Source of the DNA: JBBQKP01 sp038326995
GTDB taxonomy: Bacteria; Planctomycetota; Phycisphaerae; Tepidisphaerales; Tepidisphaeraceae
Assembly (NCBI GenBank): GCA_038326995.1
Contig: JBBQKP010000011.1
Location: 1-32,390, forward strand
Direction of reading: 5' to 3'
Length of the DNA stretch: 32,390 nucleotides
Each line of letters opens with the position of its first letter. Positions within the stretch are counted from its first letter, which is position 1. Shown piece after piece: positions 8,596-15,930 of the stretch. A model generated the notes under the pieces. That model was not told the DNA's origin and did not search any database. It saw nothing but the letters and a program-made list of their open reading frames with translations. A program made the position numbers and the translations under genes.

Positions 8596-9588
8596 ATGTT
8601 TGGAAACACCCGCGGCTGGATCATCGCAAGCGTCGTGCTTCTTCTCGAAGTGCTGCTCATCGTCTGGCTGTTCAAGCTCGACGACGTTTCCTCACCGACC
8701 GAGATGGGAACCAACCCAGCGAATCTTGCGGCCGTAAATGTGCCGTTCGACATGCGAAGCCTCGTGCAGGCGACAAACCCAACAGACGCCGGCCCGCTCT
8801 ATCGGCAGGCCGTCCGAGAGATGTCAACCAACAAACTCATGTACGAGCGTTTCGCGCAGCGGCCCGACGCCCAGACATTGACCACGCTCGACGCGTTCAA
8901 GTTTCTGCTCGAGGCCAGGACCATGTCGAAGGCAAAAATCTTCGCCGACCATCTCGATGAAGTGCTTCGCTACAATCAGCCCGACCGCGACGGCTTGAAC
9001 GCGCTCGACACGCTGGGCAAGGGTCTGCTGGCTGCGGGTACGATCAACATGGTCGAAAAACCCGAGGAAGCGCGAAAGTATTTCGAGGCCGCGTTCAACC
9101 TCGGCTTTCACCTGTATGAAGAACGGATTGTGTTCCAGCAAATCCAAATCGGCATGAACCTGATGGCCGTCTCCGCGGACGGCCTGGCGGGCCTGCCAGT
9201 CGTCGCGAGTGAAGCGGGCGTCGCGGGCATCGCGAGTGAAGCGAAGTTCAAGGCGTTTCGCGATGCACGAGCGACCTATTTCACCGACCGCGTCATGCCC
9301 ATCTGGGGCGTCATCACCGCCGTCGATCAGAACAAGATCGGCAGACACTCGGGCGACATCTTCGCGTTCGCGAAAAACAGTCAGGACCGCGTGTGGCAAG
9401 TCGAGGCGATTCTCAAACTCGGACGCATGCGATACAGCGTCGGCACGGGCGGCCGTGCGGGCGATCAGAAAGGCGCGGACCGCGTGCTTCGCGAAATCGT
9501 TGACAATCCCTCGAGCGATCCCGTGCTCAAGAAGGCCGCACAGTTGGCGCTGGATTTGACGGTCGAACAGTATCGAACGCTGCAGTAG
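8596..9588 (+). CDS. Membrane-anchored protein of unknown function
   Basis: The protein is 330 aa. One N-terminal transmembrane helix (residues ~8-27) is followed by a soluble, mainly helical region. The stretch YRQAVREM...DRDGLNALDTLGKGLLAAGTINMVEKPEEARKYFEAAFNLG (roughly 75-175) looks like TPR-type helical pairs, though I cannot fit a consensus with certainty. A short internal duplication, VASEAGVAGIASEAKF, is visible near 205-220. The start ATG has AGGA about 10 nt upstream. It is first in a plus-strand run leading to the DciA-like gene and rsmG. I do not recognise a family; a scaffold or envelope role is only a guess. Confidence 0.8.
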   Translation: MFGNTRGWIIASVVLLLEVLLIVWLFKLDDVSSPTEMGTNPANLAAVNVPFDMRSLVQATNPTDAGPLYRQAVREMSTNKLMYERFAQRPDAQTLTTLDAFKFLLEARTMSKAKIFADHLDEVLRYNQPDRDGLNALDTLGKGLLAAGTINMVEKPEEARKYFEAAFNLGFHLYEERIVFQQIQIGMNLMAVSADGLAGLPVVASEAGVAGIASEAKFKAFRDARATYFTDRVMPIWGVITAVDQNKIGRHSGDIFAFAKNSQDRVWQVEAILKLGRMRYSVGTGGRAGDQKGADRVLREIVDNPSSDPVLKKAAQLALDLTVEQYRTLQ

Positions 9589-9624
9589 AATATCACTCGA
9601 CAATTTGTTGATGCCGTAACCCTC

Positions 9625-9975
9625 ATGTACCAACACAACCCCGCACAACTCGGCCGAGCATGGAGGTCCAAACAGATCAAGCGACCCGCGGCCCAACTGC
9701 TGGGCGATGAAGCACTGTCGCTCTTCCAGCACGACATCTCTCGACAGCACAAAAAAGTCGGCGGGCTTTCGGAGGCATGGCAAACGCTCGTCCCGCCCAT
9801 GCTGTCGGACCATTGCACGCTCTCCGCATTTTCGCGCGGCACGCTGACCGTTCTGGTCGATAGCTCCTCGTTCATGTACGAACTCAAGCAGTTGATGCTG
9901 GCGGGGCTAGAGGCGCAGCTGCTGCTGGCGTGCCGCGGACAGGGATTGCGGAAGGTGCAGCTCAAGCGAGGTTAA
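9625..9975 (+). CDS. DUF721 / DciA-like protein
   Basis: This 116-aa protein carries the DUF721 signature: SEAWQTLVPPMLSDHCTLSAF followed by RGTLTVLVDSSSFMYELKQL. DciA, the characterised family member, loads or operates the replicative helicase DnaB in bacteria that lack DnaC or DnaI. Family assignment rests on these core motifs (residues ~48-100). The N-terminal 45 residues are basic and could bind DNA or helicase. A replication role is inferred from the family. No strong Shine-Dalgarno precedes the ATG. It is 36 nt after the upstream gene and in line with the following small gene and rsmG, so co-transcription is likely. Confidence 0.82.
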   Translation: MYQHNPAQLGRAWRSKQIKRPAAQLLGDEALSLFQHDISRQHKKVGGLSEAWQTLVPPMLSDHCTLSAFSRGTLTVLVDSSSFMYELKQLMLAGLEAQLLLACRGQGLRKVQLKRG

Positions 9976-10013
9976 ACTGGCGCGGCAAATTGGCGCGGTA
10001 AATTGGTGCGGTC
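9975..10013. repeat. Three tandem 13-bp repeats
   Basis: Three adjoining 13-nt units of the form AAYTGGYGCGGYM run from the last base of the DciA-like stop codon: AACTGGCGCGGCA, AATTGGCGCGGTA, AATTGGTGCGGTC. They occupy the spacer before the next gene and overlap its possible upstream GTG. Confidence 0.8.
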
Positions 10014-10026
10014 AAAGCCCCGAGAG

Positions 10027-10048
10027 TGTCCCGTCGGACGGGCCAGAA
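10027..10048. repeat. Degenerate copy of a 22-bp palindromic repeat
   Basis: This 22-nt word matches the right arm of the inverted repeat at 11462-11483 at 20 of 22 positions, and ends in the same GGACGGGCCAGAA. The 13-nt core CCCGTCGGACGGG is itself palindromic. It lies in the spacer upstream of the small gene at 10096. Confidence 0.6.
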
Positions 10049-10095
10049 GCCAGACGCCTCTCGCAATAGCACTCATATCCGCGCATACTCGTTCC

Positions 10096-10503
10096 ATGCC
10101 CACCGCAACCGAATTCACCTCCAAAGGCCAAGCGTCTCGGATTGAGAACGGCCTGGTCGTTTTCGCGCCCTCGGGTACGAATTACGAGCACCACGTGCAG
10201 GGCCCTGCCGGGTTCGCGCCGCGAATCCCGCTCATCCGCGCCGCCATCCGAGTGAAAGCGAGAAAAGTCTACACCGTCACCAGCGGCGGAAATTTCGTGC
10301 AGCCGATTCTCGGCACGCCCCGCATCATCCAGGGCCGCGTGAAAATGCTCGATCAGCGAACGCTGGTCGTTCAGGCGGGTGCGATTTTTCTTGTCGAACT
10401 GCCCACCGGCGAAGACACGATCGACCTGCACAACGGCGACATTCAGATCGGCTCGTTGGTGAACGTCGTCGCGCTGCCGGGTGCCAGCATTGAGGTCGCG
10501 TGA
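10096..10503 (+). CDS. Small protein of unknown function
   Basis: The product is 135 aa from the ATG at 10096. A GTG at 10003 would add 31 residues, but this extension would translate a dispersed palindrome and tandem repeats, so I prefer the shorter form. The predicted protein is soluble and beta-rich, with segments such as RKVYTVTSGGNFVQPILGTP, RIIQGRVKMLDQRTLVVQAG and GDIQIGSLVNVVALPG, and no cysteines. Its stop codon TGA overlaps the GTG start of rsmG, so the two are translationally coupled. I do not recognise the family. The coupling suggests co-expression with rRNA methylation but gives no function. Confidence 0.75.
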   Translation: MPTATEFTSKGQASRIENGLVVFAPSGTNYEHHVQGPAGFAPRIPLIRAAIRVKARKVYTVTSGGNFVQPILGTPRIIQGRVKMLDQRTLVVQAGAIFLVELPTGEDTIDLHNGDIQIGSLVNVVALPGASIEVA

Positions 10504-11159
10504 ACGAATCTCGCCTGGACCCAGCCGACACCCCGCACACCCTCTGGACACGTGTCGCACGCGAGCCGCTTTCGAGCCAGCAGCTCAATCAGCTCGACGG
10601 ATATCTCGACGGCCTGATCGCGTGGAACCAGAAGCTCAATCTGACGCGCATCGTCGATCGCAACGACGCGGCCGTGAGGCACATCGCCGACGCGCTCTCT
10701 CTGCTCAGGCACATTCCAGCAACCATCACAACCCTCGCCGACGTCGGCACGGGCGGCGGCGTTCCGGGTGTGGTGCTGGCGATCGCGCGCCCGGGCTTGT
10801 CCGTCACGCTCATCGATTCGACGAAGAAAAAGCTCGACGCGATCTCGGCGATCCTGCTCGATATCCGCATCAAAAATGCGGCCGTCCTGCACGCCCGCGC
10901 CGAGCTACTTCGGGGCAAGCAGCGGTTCGAGGTCGTCACGTCGCGGGCGGTCGCGGAGATGAAGACGCTTGTGGAATGGTGCTGGCCGCTCGTGAGGCCG
11001 GGCGGAATTTTCCTGGCGATGAAGGGCCCGAAAGTGGTGGAGGAGATCAAGACGGTTCGCTTCCCGATCGGCACAGTTTGCCGCGTGCTGGCGGTGGAAG
11101 ATGCGGAACTGTCGGGCCACGTGATCGCGCGCGTGACGGGCGAAATGCGGTCCAGGTAG
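10500..11159 (+). CDS. rsmG: 16S rRNA (guanine527-N7)-methyltransferase RsmG
   Basis: The product is 219 aa, the usual RsmG length. RsmG transfers methyl from S-adenosylmethionine to N7 of G527 in 16S rRNA; loss gives low-level streptomycin resistance in several bacteria. The Rossmann-like fold is clear: LADVGTGGGVPGVVLAIARP (SAM motif I, ~80-99), VTLIDSTKKKLDAI (motif II), and FEVVTSRAVAEMKTLVEWCWPLVRPGGIFLAMKGP, which includes the family's SRA segment. The start is a GTG inside a GTGA overlap with the preceding gene. This genome context is unusual for rsmG, which often sits beside mnmG or parAB. A possible terminator hairpin (CCCA/TGGG and GACT/AGTC pairs) lies at 11204-11236. Confidence 0.95.
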   Translation: MNESRLDPADTPHTLWTRVAREPLSSQQLNQLDGYLDGLIAWNQKLNLTRIVDRNDAAVRHIADALSLLRHIPATITTLADVGTGGGVPGVVLAIARPGLSVTLIDSTKKKLDAISAILLDIRIKNAAVLHARAELLRGKQRFEVVTSRAVAEMKTLVEWCWPLVRPGGIFLAMKGPKVVEEIKTVRFPIGTVCRVLAVEDAELSGHVIARVTGEMRSR

Positions 11160-11625
11160 CGGCACAGCAGTGGTGCACAAATAGTCGCGACGTTGCTGTC
11201 CAAGCCCATAGGACTCAGCTAGCGCTAGTCTTGGGCGTTTGTCGGGCAACAAGTGAGTCGTCTTCAAAAACAAAGGGTCTAATAGTTTTGCGTAACACTT
11301 CAGCCGAATGCAGACGCAATTAATTGAGCCATGCACGTGAGTAAGCGGTTTCTGCGAATCGCCGTTAAGGGTATAAAATGCGGATGCGCTTCTGGCCCGT
11401 CCGGCAGGACAATGCGATTTTTCACGAGTGGAAGGCTCTTTACAGAAATTCAGAAGGAAGATGTCCTGCCGGACGGGCCAGAAATACGTCCGGGACGCCA
11501 CGTTTACAAGTCATGATGTGCGTTCGATGACTTTCAAGGGTCGTCGAAGATTTCGAGCGCTTCTGCAAACGGCTGAAGTGTTACAATTTCGCTCGTGTTT
11601 CCATTTTCGCTAAGGTATCAGAATT
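11160..11625. other. Intergenic region after rsmG, AT-richer, with large inverted repeat
   Basis: This 466-nt stretch holds no convincing gene. It contains a possible rsmG terminator hairpin (11204-11236) and a perfect 22-bp inverted repeat (separate entry). Composition shifts here from the very GC-rich rsmG to clearly AT-richer DNA that continues into the next two genes. Short frames crossing it have no protein-like character. Confidence 0.6.
11390..11483. repeat. Perfect 22-bp inverted repeat with 50-nt spacer
   Basis: The arms at 11390-11411 and 11462-11483 are exact reverse complements over 22 nt. The left arm begins TTCTGGCCCGTCC and the right ends GGACGGGCCAGAA. The spacer has no open frame. 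The layout resembles a small non-autonomous palindromic element; a diverged single arm lies at 10027-10048. Confidence 0.85.
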
Positions 11626-12636
11626 ATGCTCCCGCCTACCAAGAACAATGTCCCTCTAATTCAATCAAAGAGATTCTGGTTATCCATCGTCGTGGTTGGT
11701 TTAGTGTTGGGAGTGTTATGGTGGAATCTTCGAGGATTATCCCAAGACGAGACGCCGATTGTCATTGCCATAGGGGATCTTCAAAAGTCGAATGTCGTGA
11801 CGTTTAATGGGGATGATCTGCCGGAGGCGATTCATTATTTATCTCCGCGTCTCGAAGGAAGCCCTTCTCGACGGGCGTATGTCGCATCCCTGCGTCGTGC
11901 CGCGACATTGAGATACGTCGGGCTGGATGATGCGGTCGTTCAAATCAGCTCTGACTGGTCCAGAACGTTTGATTCTCTGTCAATCTCATTACCCCCCATG
12001 CTCAGGGCCGACGCCTTGTTGATACGCTCGTCACTCGCCAAAGAGAATGCAAGGATACTAAGGTGGGTTGCAACGTTCGATTCGCAAGCCTACCTTGCAG
12101 GACTTGATGACGGTCGAATCATGCCTTTGATTCAGTTCGACGATAACACGAGTTCCGATCCGTTTCTCTCAAGATTAATTCGAGACAGCGATGCGGCAAC
12201 ACCGGACTTGGTTTCGCTACAACGACTGCTCAAGGCCTGGGGTCGCGCAAGCGAGGAATCGGATTCTTCGCGTAAAATCGATGGTTTTGCGGTCGGTGCT
12301 GAGGGTAGTCGACTTGCCGTTGAAGTCATTACCAGTGCTGAGCAGGATTTAGACCTGACTTGGACTCAGATCGGCGAGCCGGATGGATTGTTCTGGTATG
12401 GAAAACTTGCGCAGGGCGCATATTTCATCTCAAGCCATCCGATTTCACTTTTGACTCAATTAAATCGAGACGGTTACGTGTTGGTCGCGCAAGGGATCTT
12501 CATCGTTCGCACTCAAGGGCACGACGCGTATCCGATTCACGTTCGATATCGCTATGATCCGACAACCAGGAATTGGTGGCTCGAGTCATTCTCTCGCCGC
12601 AGCAGCGTTCGACTCGGACAGCCGATGATTTTTTAG
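11626..12636 (+). CDS. Membrane-anchored protein of unknown function in AT-rich unit
   Basis: The product is 336 aa. One transmembrane helix (~18-36, FWLSIVVVGLVLGVLWW) leaves a large extracytoplasmic region of mixed alpha/beta character, starting TPIVIAIGDLQKSNVVTFNG. No catalytic motif, cysteine pair or known domain is visible. The base composition is clearly lower in GC than rsmG just upstream (about 47% in one 60-nt line against about 77%), which suggests different ancestry. It is 38 nt upstream of the MauE-pseudopilin fusion and very likely in the same operon, so it may be a partner or substrate of that protein. AAGG about 11 nt before the ATG is a weak Shine-Dalgarno. Confidence 0.8.
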   Translation: MLPPTKNNVPLIQSKRFWLSIVVVGLVLGVLWWNLRGLSQDETPIVIAIGDLQKSNVVTFNGDDLPEAIHYLSPRLEGSPSRRAYVASLRRAATLRYVGLDDAVVQISSDWSRTFDSLSISLPPMLRADALLIRSSLAKENARILRWVATFDSQAYLAGLDDGRIMPLIQFDDNTSSDPFLSRLIRDSDAATPDLVSLQRLLKAWGRASEESDSSRKIDGFAVGAEGSRLAVEVITSAEQDLDLTWTQIGEPDGLFWYGKLAQGAYFISSHPISLLTQLNRDGYVLVAQGIFIVRTQGHDAYPIHVRYRYDPTTRNWWLESFSRRSSVRLGQPMIF

Positions 12637-12674
12637 GTCAATTCAAATTCGAGCTCTTAACCGAGACTGTCATC

Positions 12675-13982
12675 ATGAAAGCTTACCACCGCATTATTTT
12701 TGAAGGGTGTTCATTAACAATCGGCGTGGTGCTTCTTTTCGCCGCAATTCTGAAGTCAATTGATCTTGTTTCATTTCAGACGACGCTTCGGCTCATATCA
12801 TGGCTTCCTACTTTTTGGGTTCAAGAGTTGGTTTGGATAGTTCCGTCGATCGAAATTTTTCTGGCATTCTGCCTGCTTGGCAACGTTTATAGATTGAAGG
12901 CGATGTTCGCATCACTGGTCGTATTGATCGGATTTTCGATTTTCCTGGCGATCAATCTAACCGACCCCTATGCACCCGCGTGTCGGTGTATAGGATGGAT
13001 TGAATTTTCGCACAGTAATTGGACGAACAATCTAATCGCTCTGATCCGCAATGTTTTTCTTCTGATGGTCGCGGCCGCGGGGCTTTGGGCCGGGCCTGGG
13101 CTTATGACTTCACGTGAGTCGTTGCAAGAGCCAGTGATCCTGATTCGATCCAGCGCGTTCACTTTGATCGAACTCCTCGTCGTGCTGGGCGTGCTTTCGA
13201 TACTCATCGCCATACTTGTTCCCGTGTTCGCGAGTGTACGTCGGGCGTCATGGCTGACTCAATGTGCAGTCACTCAGCGTGAGTACGGCACATTGATCCA
13301 CTCGCGGGCCGCGTCGAACCGTGGCGACACGTTCATTGCCGGGCAGCTTGAATTTGCAAACGGCGTGAGCCTGACTCAGCATCTGGGTGATCCTGATAAA
13401 CGCCGCTATCTTTATCGCACCACCGCCGAAGCGGGATTGGCGGAATTAAGGCCGTTCACACAGTTGCTGCCGTTTCCATTTTGCCTGACCGACGTGACTC
13501 GCGCACTGCCTGCGATTGTGCTGCAGAATGAGGTTCCAATGGACGTCAGTCGTTTGCGGTGTCCGAACCTCGTATTCGACGGAGAGGTTCACGGAGAGGC
13601 GTTCATTTCCTACCGACAAAGCGAGTCTGCATGGCGGGCACTGACGGGTTATGCCCTGAATGGCGCGATCTTCGCGTTCAACAGCGACAACCCAGAGACG
13701 AATGCACTTCGCGGAAAAATACTCCAAGTCAAACGACCGTCTGACACGTTGTTGCTCGGCGACGCAAACAACCGACCGGCCGTCGTCTCGACTTCAGTCT
13801 GGTTTCCACGTGGTGTAGGCGTCCCAAACGCAACACTCAGAGACGCAACGGCGCAACCGGCGTCGCCGCGATTCGATCTCATGCGTCATCGCGGCAAGGC
13901 CAATACGCTCATGACCGACGGACATGTCAGAACCGCCGGCACGATTCAAGAGTTCAATGCAATTCGACTTGTCTCGAAATAG
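12675..13982 (+). CDS. Fusion: MauE/DoxX-like membrane domain + type IV pseudopilin (DUF1559-like)
   Basis: The product is 435 aa from the ATG at 12675. Residues 1-140 contain four hydrophobic helices (~11-30, 51-70, 77-97, 120-140) with ACRCIGW (102-108) before the last; this is the layout of MauE/DoxX-like redox-associated membrane proteins, which carry a C-x-C before helix 4. A linker then leads to RSSAFTLIELLVVLGVLSILIAILVPV (158-184), a classical prepilin motif with Phe162 as +1 and Glu166 as +5. The C-terminus has RHRGKANTLMTDGHV, the DUF1559-type ending. If a prepilin peptidase cuts after Ala161, the four-helix domain would be released as a separate protein. Both halves are family assignments by eye; one uninterrupted frame supports the fusion. 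A frame running in from 12573 has an unlikely N-terminus. Confidence 0.85.
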   Translation: MKAYHRIIFEGCSLTIGVVLLFAAILKSIDLVSFQTTLRLISWLPTFWVQELVWIVPSIEIFLAFCLLGNVYRLKAMFASLVVLIGFSIFLAINLTDPYAPACRCIGWIEFSHSNWTNNLIALIRNVFLLMVAAAGLWAGPGLMTSRESLQEPVILIRSSAFTLIELLVVLGVLSILIAILVPVFASVRRASWLTQCAVTQREYGTLIHSRAASNRGDTFIAGQLEFANGVSLTQHLGDPDKRRYLYRTTAEAGLAELRPFTQLLPFPFCLTDVTRALPAIVLQNEVPMDVSRLRCPNLVFDGEVHGEAFISYRQSESAWRALTGYALNGAIFAFNSDNPETNALRGKILQVKRPSDTLLLGDANNRPAVVSTSVWFPRGVGVPNATLRDATAQPASPRFDLMRHRGKANTLMTDGHVRTAGTIQEFNAIRLVSK

Positions 13983-14046
13983 ACGAACGCAAAAGCATTG
14001 GCGTGAATGGATGATGCGATCAATCGCCGGACGCTTAGAATAAGAA

Positions 14047-14074
14047 CACCTCGCGACGGGATCGTCGCGAGGTG
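14047..14074. terminator. Bidirectional intrinsic terminator
   Basis: CACCTCGCGAC (14047-14057) and GTCGCGAGGTG (14064-14074) form a perfect 11-bp stem with a 6-nt loop. ATTGTTTTT follows on the plus strand and TTCTTATT on the minus strand. It sits between the converging fusion gene and PEP-CTERM gene. Confidence 0.9.
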
Positions 14075-14118
14075 ATTGTTTTTAGACCAACTCAGGATTG
14101 TTCAATTCGTCGCTACGC

Positions 14119-14745
14119 TCAGGCGCGTCGGCGGCGAAGCATCGCGAGCGAACCCGCGGCGATCAGGCCCAGAACCGTCGGCTCGGGAACCACGGTGACG
14201 CTGACATCATCGATGAGGATGTTCAAAGGAGTTTGCGTCGGACCTGAAGCACCGACGAGTTCGACGAAGGCGGCAACAGCACCAACGGGAACCACTCCGC
14301 CGACGAAGGTATACTGCTGATAGGTCGTGGGATTGAGCACAGCGAACTGCGCACCGGAGTTGAAAAGTATCCCACCGCCGCTGTTGAGATAGCGAAGGGC
14401 GTAGTTCATATTGCCGGTATCACCGACAACGCCCCGTGCCCAGAAGTTCAGGACGAGCGTGTTGCCGGCAACCAGGTCAGGCAGACCGCCGCCTGAGATG
14501 GAGTTCTGCAGCAGGATGCTGGCGGCAGGACTAGCGACGTTGAGACGGCCGTAGGCGTTACCGGTGCGTGCGTTTGCGGGATCGACGACTCGTCCACTTC
14601 CGACTTGCAATTCTTCCCAGGCCGCGGCGTCGGCGCCGGTGCCGTCTTCGAACCCGCCGTTGGCGATGAGGTTCTGGCCGTATGCCGAAGTTGCGAGCGC
14701 AGCGGTGACGCAGAACGAAACGACTGATAGTGACTTACGAGACAT
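14119..14745 (-). CDS. PEP-CTERM exported protein, carbohydrate-binding-like jelly roll
   Basis: The product is 208 aa from the ATG at 14745, which has GAGGAG 6 nt upstream and starts a signal peptide (MSRKSLSVVSFCVTAALATSAYGQ). The body starts NLIANGGFEDG and ends with LNILIDDVSV, the opening and closing strands of CBM4/9-type jelly-roll domains that often bind glycans. The C-terminus is VPEPTVLGLIAAGSLAMLRRRRA, a complete PEP-CTERM signal. Exosortase processing is expected by family knowledge. It lies 164 nt downstream of the pseudopilin gene on the same strand and may be co-transcribed. Its last 41 coding nt before the RRRRA tail are identical to those of the other PEP-CTERM gene at 17.3 kb. 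Confidence 0.9.
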   Translation of the reverse strand: MSRKSLSVVSFCVTAALATSAYGQNLIANGGFEDGTGADAAAWEELQVGSGRVVDPANARTGNAYGRLNVASPAASILLQNSISGGGLPDLVAGNTLVLNFWARGVVGDTGNMNYALRYLNSGGGILFNSGAQFAVLNPTTYQQYTFVGGVVPVGAVAAFVELVGASGPTQTPLNILIDDVSVTVVPEPTVLGLIAAGSLAMLRRRRA

Positions 14746-14909
14746 GAATCTCTCCTCGAAAAAAAGGGGACTAAACTGTGTTGAATTCGCACGGATCAAG
14801 ACATCTTGCACCGATTTGCGATTCAACCCTCCGAATCAGATGTGATTTGTGACTGGTGAATTGGCTGACTGAAACTTTTACATCAGCAGTTGCCAACGGC
14901 TAACAGCAG

Positions 14910-15746
14910 TTAGTAGTTGAATGCCAGGTTTCGGAACAAGAGGTCGGTCTTGCCGACGCTCTCGCCGTGGCCGTCGACGAACAGGACGCTGGTTTTCGTG
15001 CTCTTGAGGTGACGGTATCGCAGGTGATAGTTATTGTTGACGGCATCGCTGTTGTTGCTCCAGCCCGGAAGTGAGTTAACCAGATTGGCCGAGTTCGCCG
15101 GATCGATGAGTGCAGAGAAATTGTTTTCGGTCCAGCTGAGCCAGCCACCGGCGGTAAACACGCCGCTTGATTGCGCCGAATCGCCGAAGGAAACGATTTC
15201 GGAGCTGCGTCTGACCTTCGTGACTTTCTGAAGCACATTGACGTCTCCCGGAAGTTGCACGGGATCAACGGCGAAGTAGACGTGAGCACGGGCATTGGCG
15301 CCGTAGGTGAGGGGAAATTGATTGCTTGTCCCCTCAAAAGCCGAGGGGCAGGTATAGATCGATTTGGTAGCGGTTTTCGGCAAGTAACGGACCAGCACGT
15401 CGAACATGGAGATATTGGTGCTCGGATTGCTACGGCTGAAATAGTAACTGGGCGGCAGGACGCCCTTGCTGTCGGTCAGGTAGTTGGACGATGCGAGCCC
15501 GATCTGGCGGACCTGACTCAGGCAGGTGACGCTACGTGCGGATTCTTGTGCTCGGGCGAGTGCGGGCAGGAGGATTGAAATCAGCAGCGCGATGATGCCG
15601 ATGACGACCAGGAGTTCCACGAGTGTGAAAGCCCGATTGACGCTCTGATTGACAAAGTTCGCGTGACGGGACGCATGAGGTTTGCTCACGAGTTTCGACA
15701 CACCAGTAGATACGACCACGACGAAATTTCTAGGACGCGAATTCAT
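14910..15746 (-). CDS. Type II secretion-like pseudopilin, DUF1559-like (prepilin N-methylation motif)
   Basis: The product is 278 aa from the ATG at 15746, preceded by GGAGG at 5-nt spacing. The leader is long (39 residues, basic) and ends NQSVNRA before FTLVELLVVIGIIALLISILLPAL, with Phe40 as +1 and Glu44 as +5. The C-terminal domain ends in RYRHLKSTKTSVLFVDGHGES, the H..DGH motif of planctomycete DUF1559 proteins. Such genes are heavily duplicated in planctomycetes and their function is unknown; pseudopilins usually form the piston of a type II secretion system. It is divergent from the XylR-type regulator and upstream of a PEP-CTERM gene, so that regulator probably controls it. Confidence 0.9.
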   Translation of the reverse strand: MNSRPRNFVVVVSTGVSKLVSKPHASRHANFVNQSVNRAFTLVELLVVIGIIALLISILLPALARAQESARSVTCLSQVRQIGLASSNYLTDSKGVLPPSYYFSRSNPSTNISMFDVLVRYLPKTATKSIYTCPSAFEGTSNQFPLTYGANARAHVYFAVDPVQLPGDVNVLQKVTKVRRSSEIVSFGDSAQSSGVFTAGGWLSWTENNFSALIDPANSANLVNSLPGWSNNSDAVNNNYHLRYRHLKSTKTSVLFVDGHGESVGKTDLLFRNLAFNY

Positions 15747-15860
15747 CTGTTCCTCCGTATTGGCAAAATTCAAGGACGACTTCCACTGCATTTTTGTTTC
15801 TCTCCTCCACGATCAACCGATGGAGGAGTATTGCACAAGACGGGGGTCAATGCAGCGGCG

Positions 15861-15872
15861 GTTTGCGCAAAC
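15861..15872. promoter_or_regulatory. Candidate operator palindrome (GTTTGCGCAAAC)
   Basis: A perfect 12-bp palindrome lies in the 184-nt divergent region between the pseudopilin and the XylR-type regulator, 58 nt from the regulator's ATG. Perfect palindromes of this size fit LacI/XylR-family sites, but the assignment to this regulator is inference. No second copy was seen near the other PEP-CTERM genes. Confidence 0.4.
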
Positions 15873-15930
15873 GATTTTATGTTTTACGCCAAACCGTGCA
15901 GTGAAAGTCCAAGCGGGTTAGGATTCGTCG

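Noticed and set aside
10003..10095. Upstream GTG start for the small gene before rsmG
   Set aside because: It would translate the tandem repeat end and the palindrome; the ATG at 10096 is cleaner.
11390..11483. 22-bp inverted repeat as insertion-sequence ends
   Set aside because: The arms are only 50 nt apart and enclose no gene, so it is not an IS; a small palindromic element is more likely.
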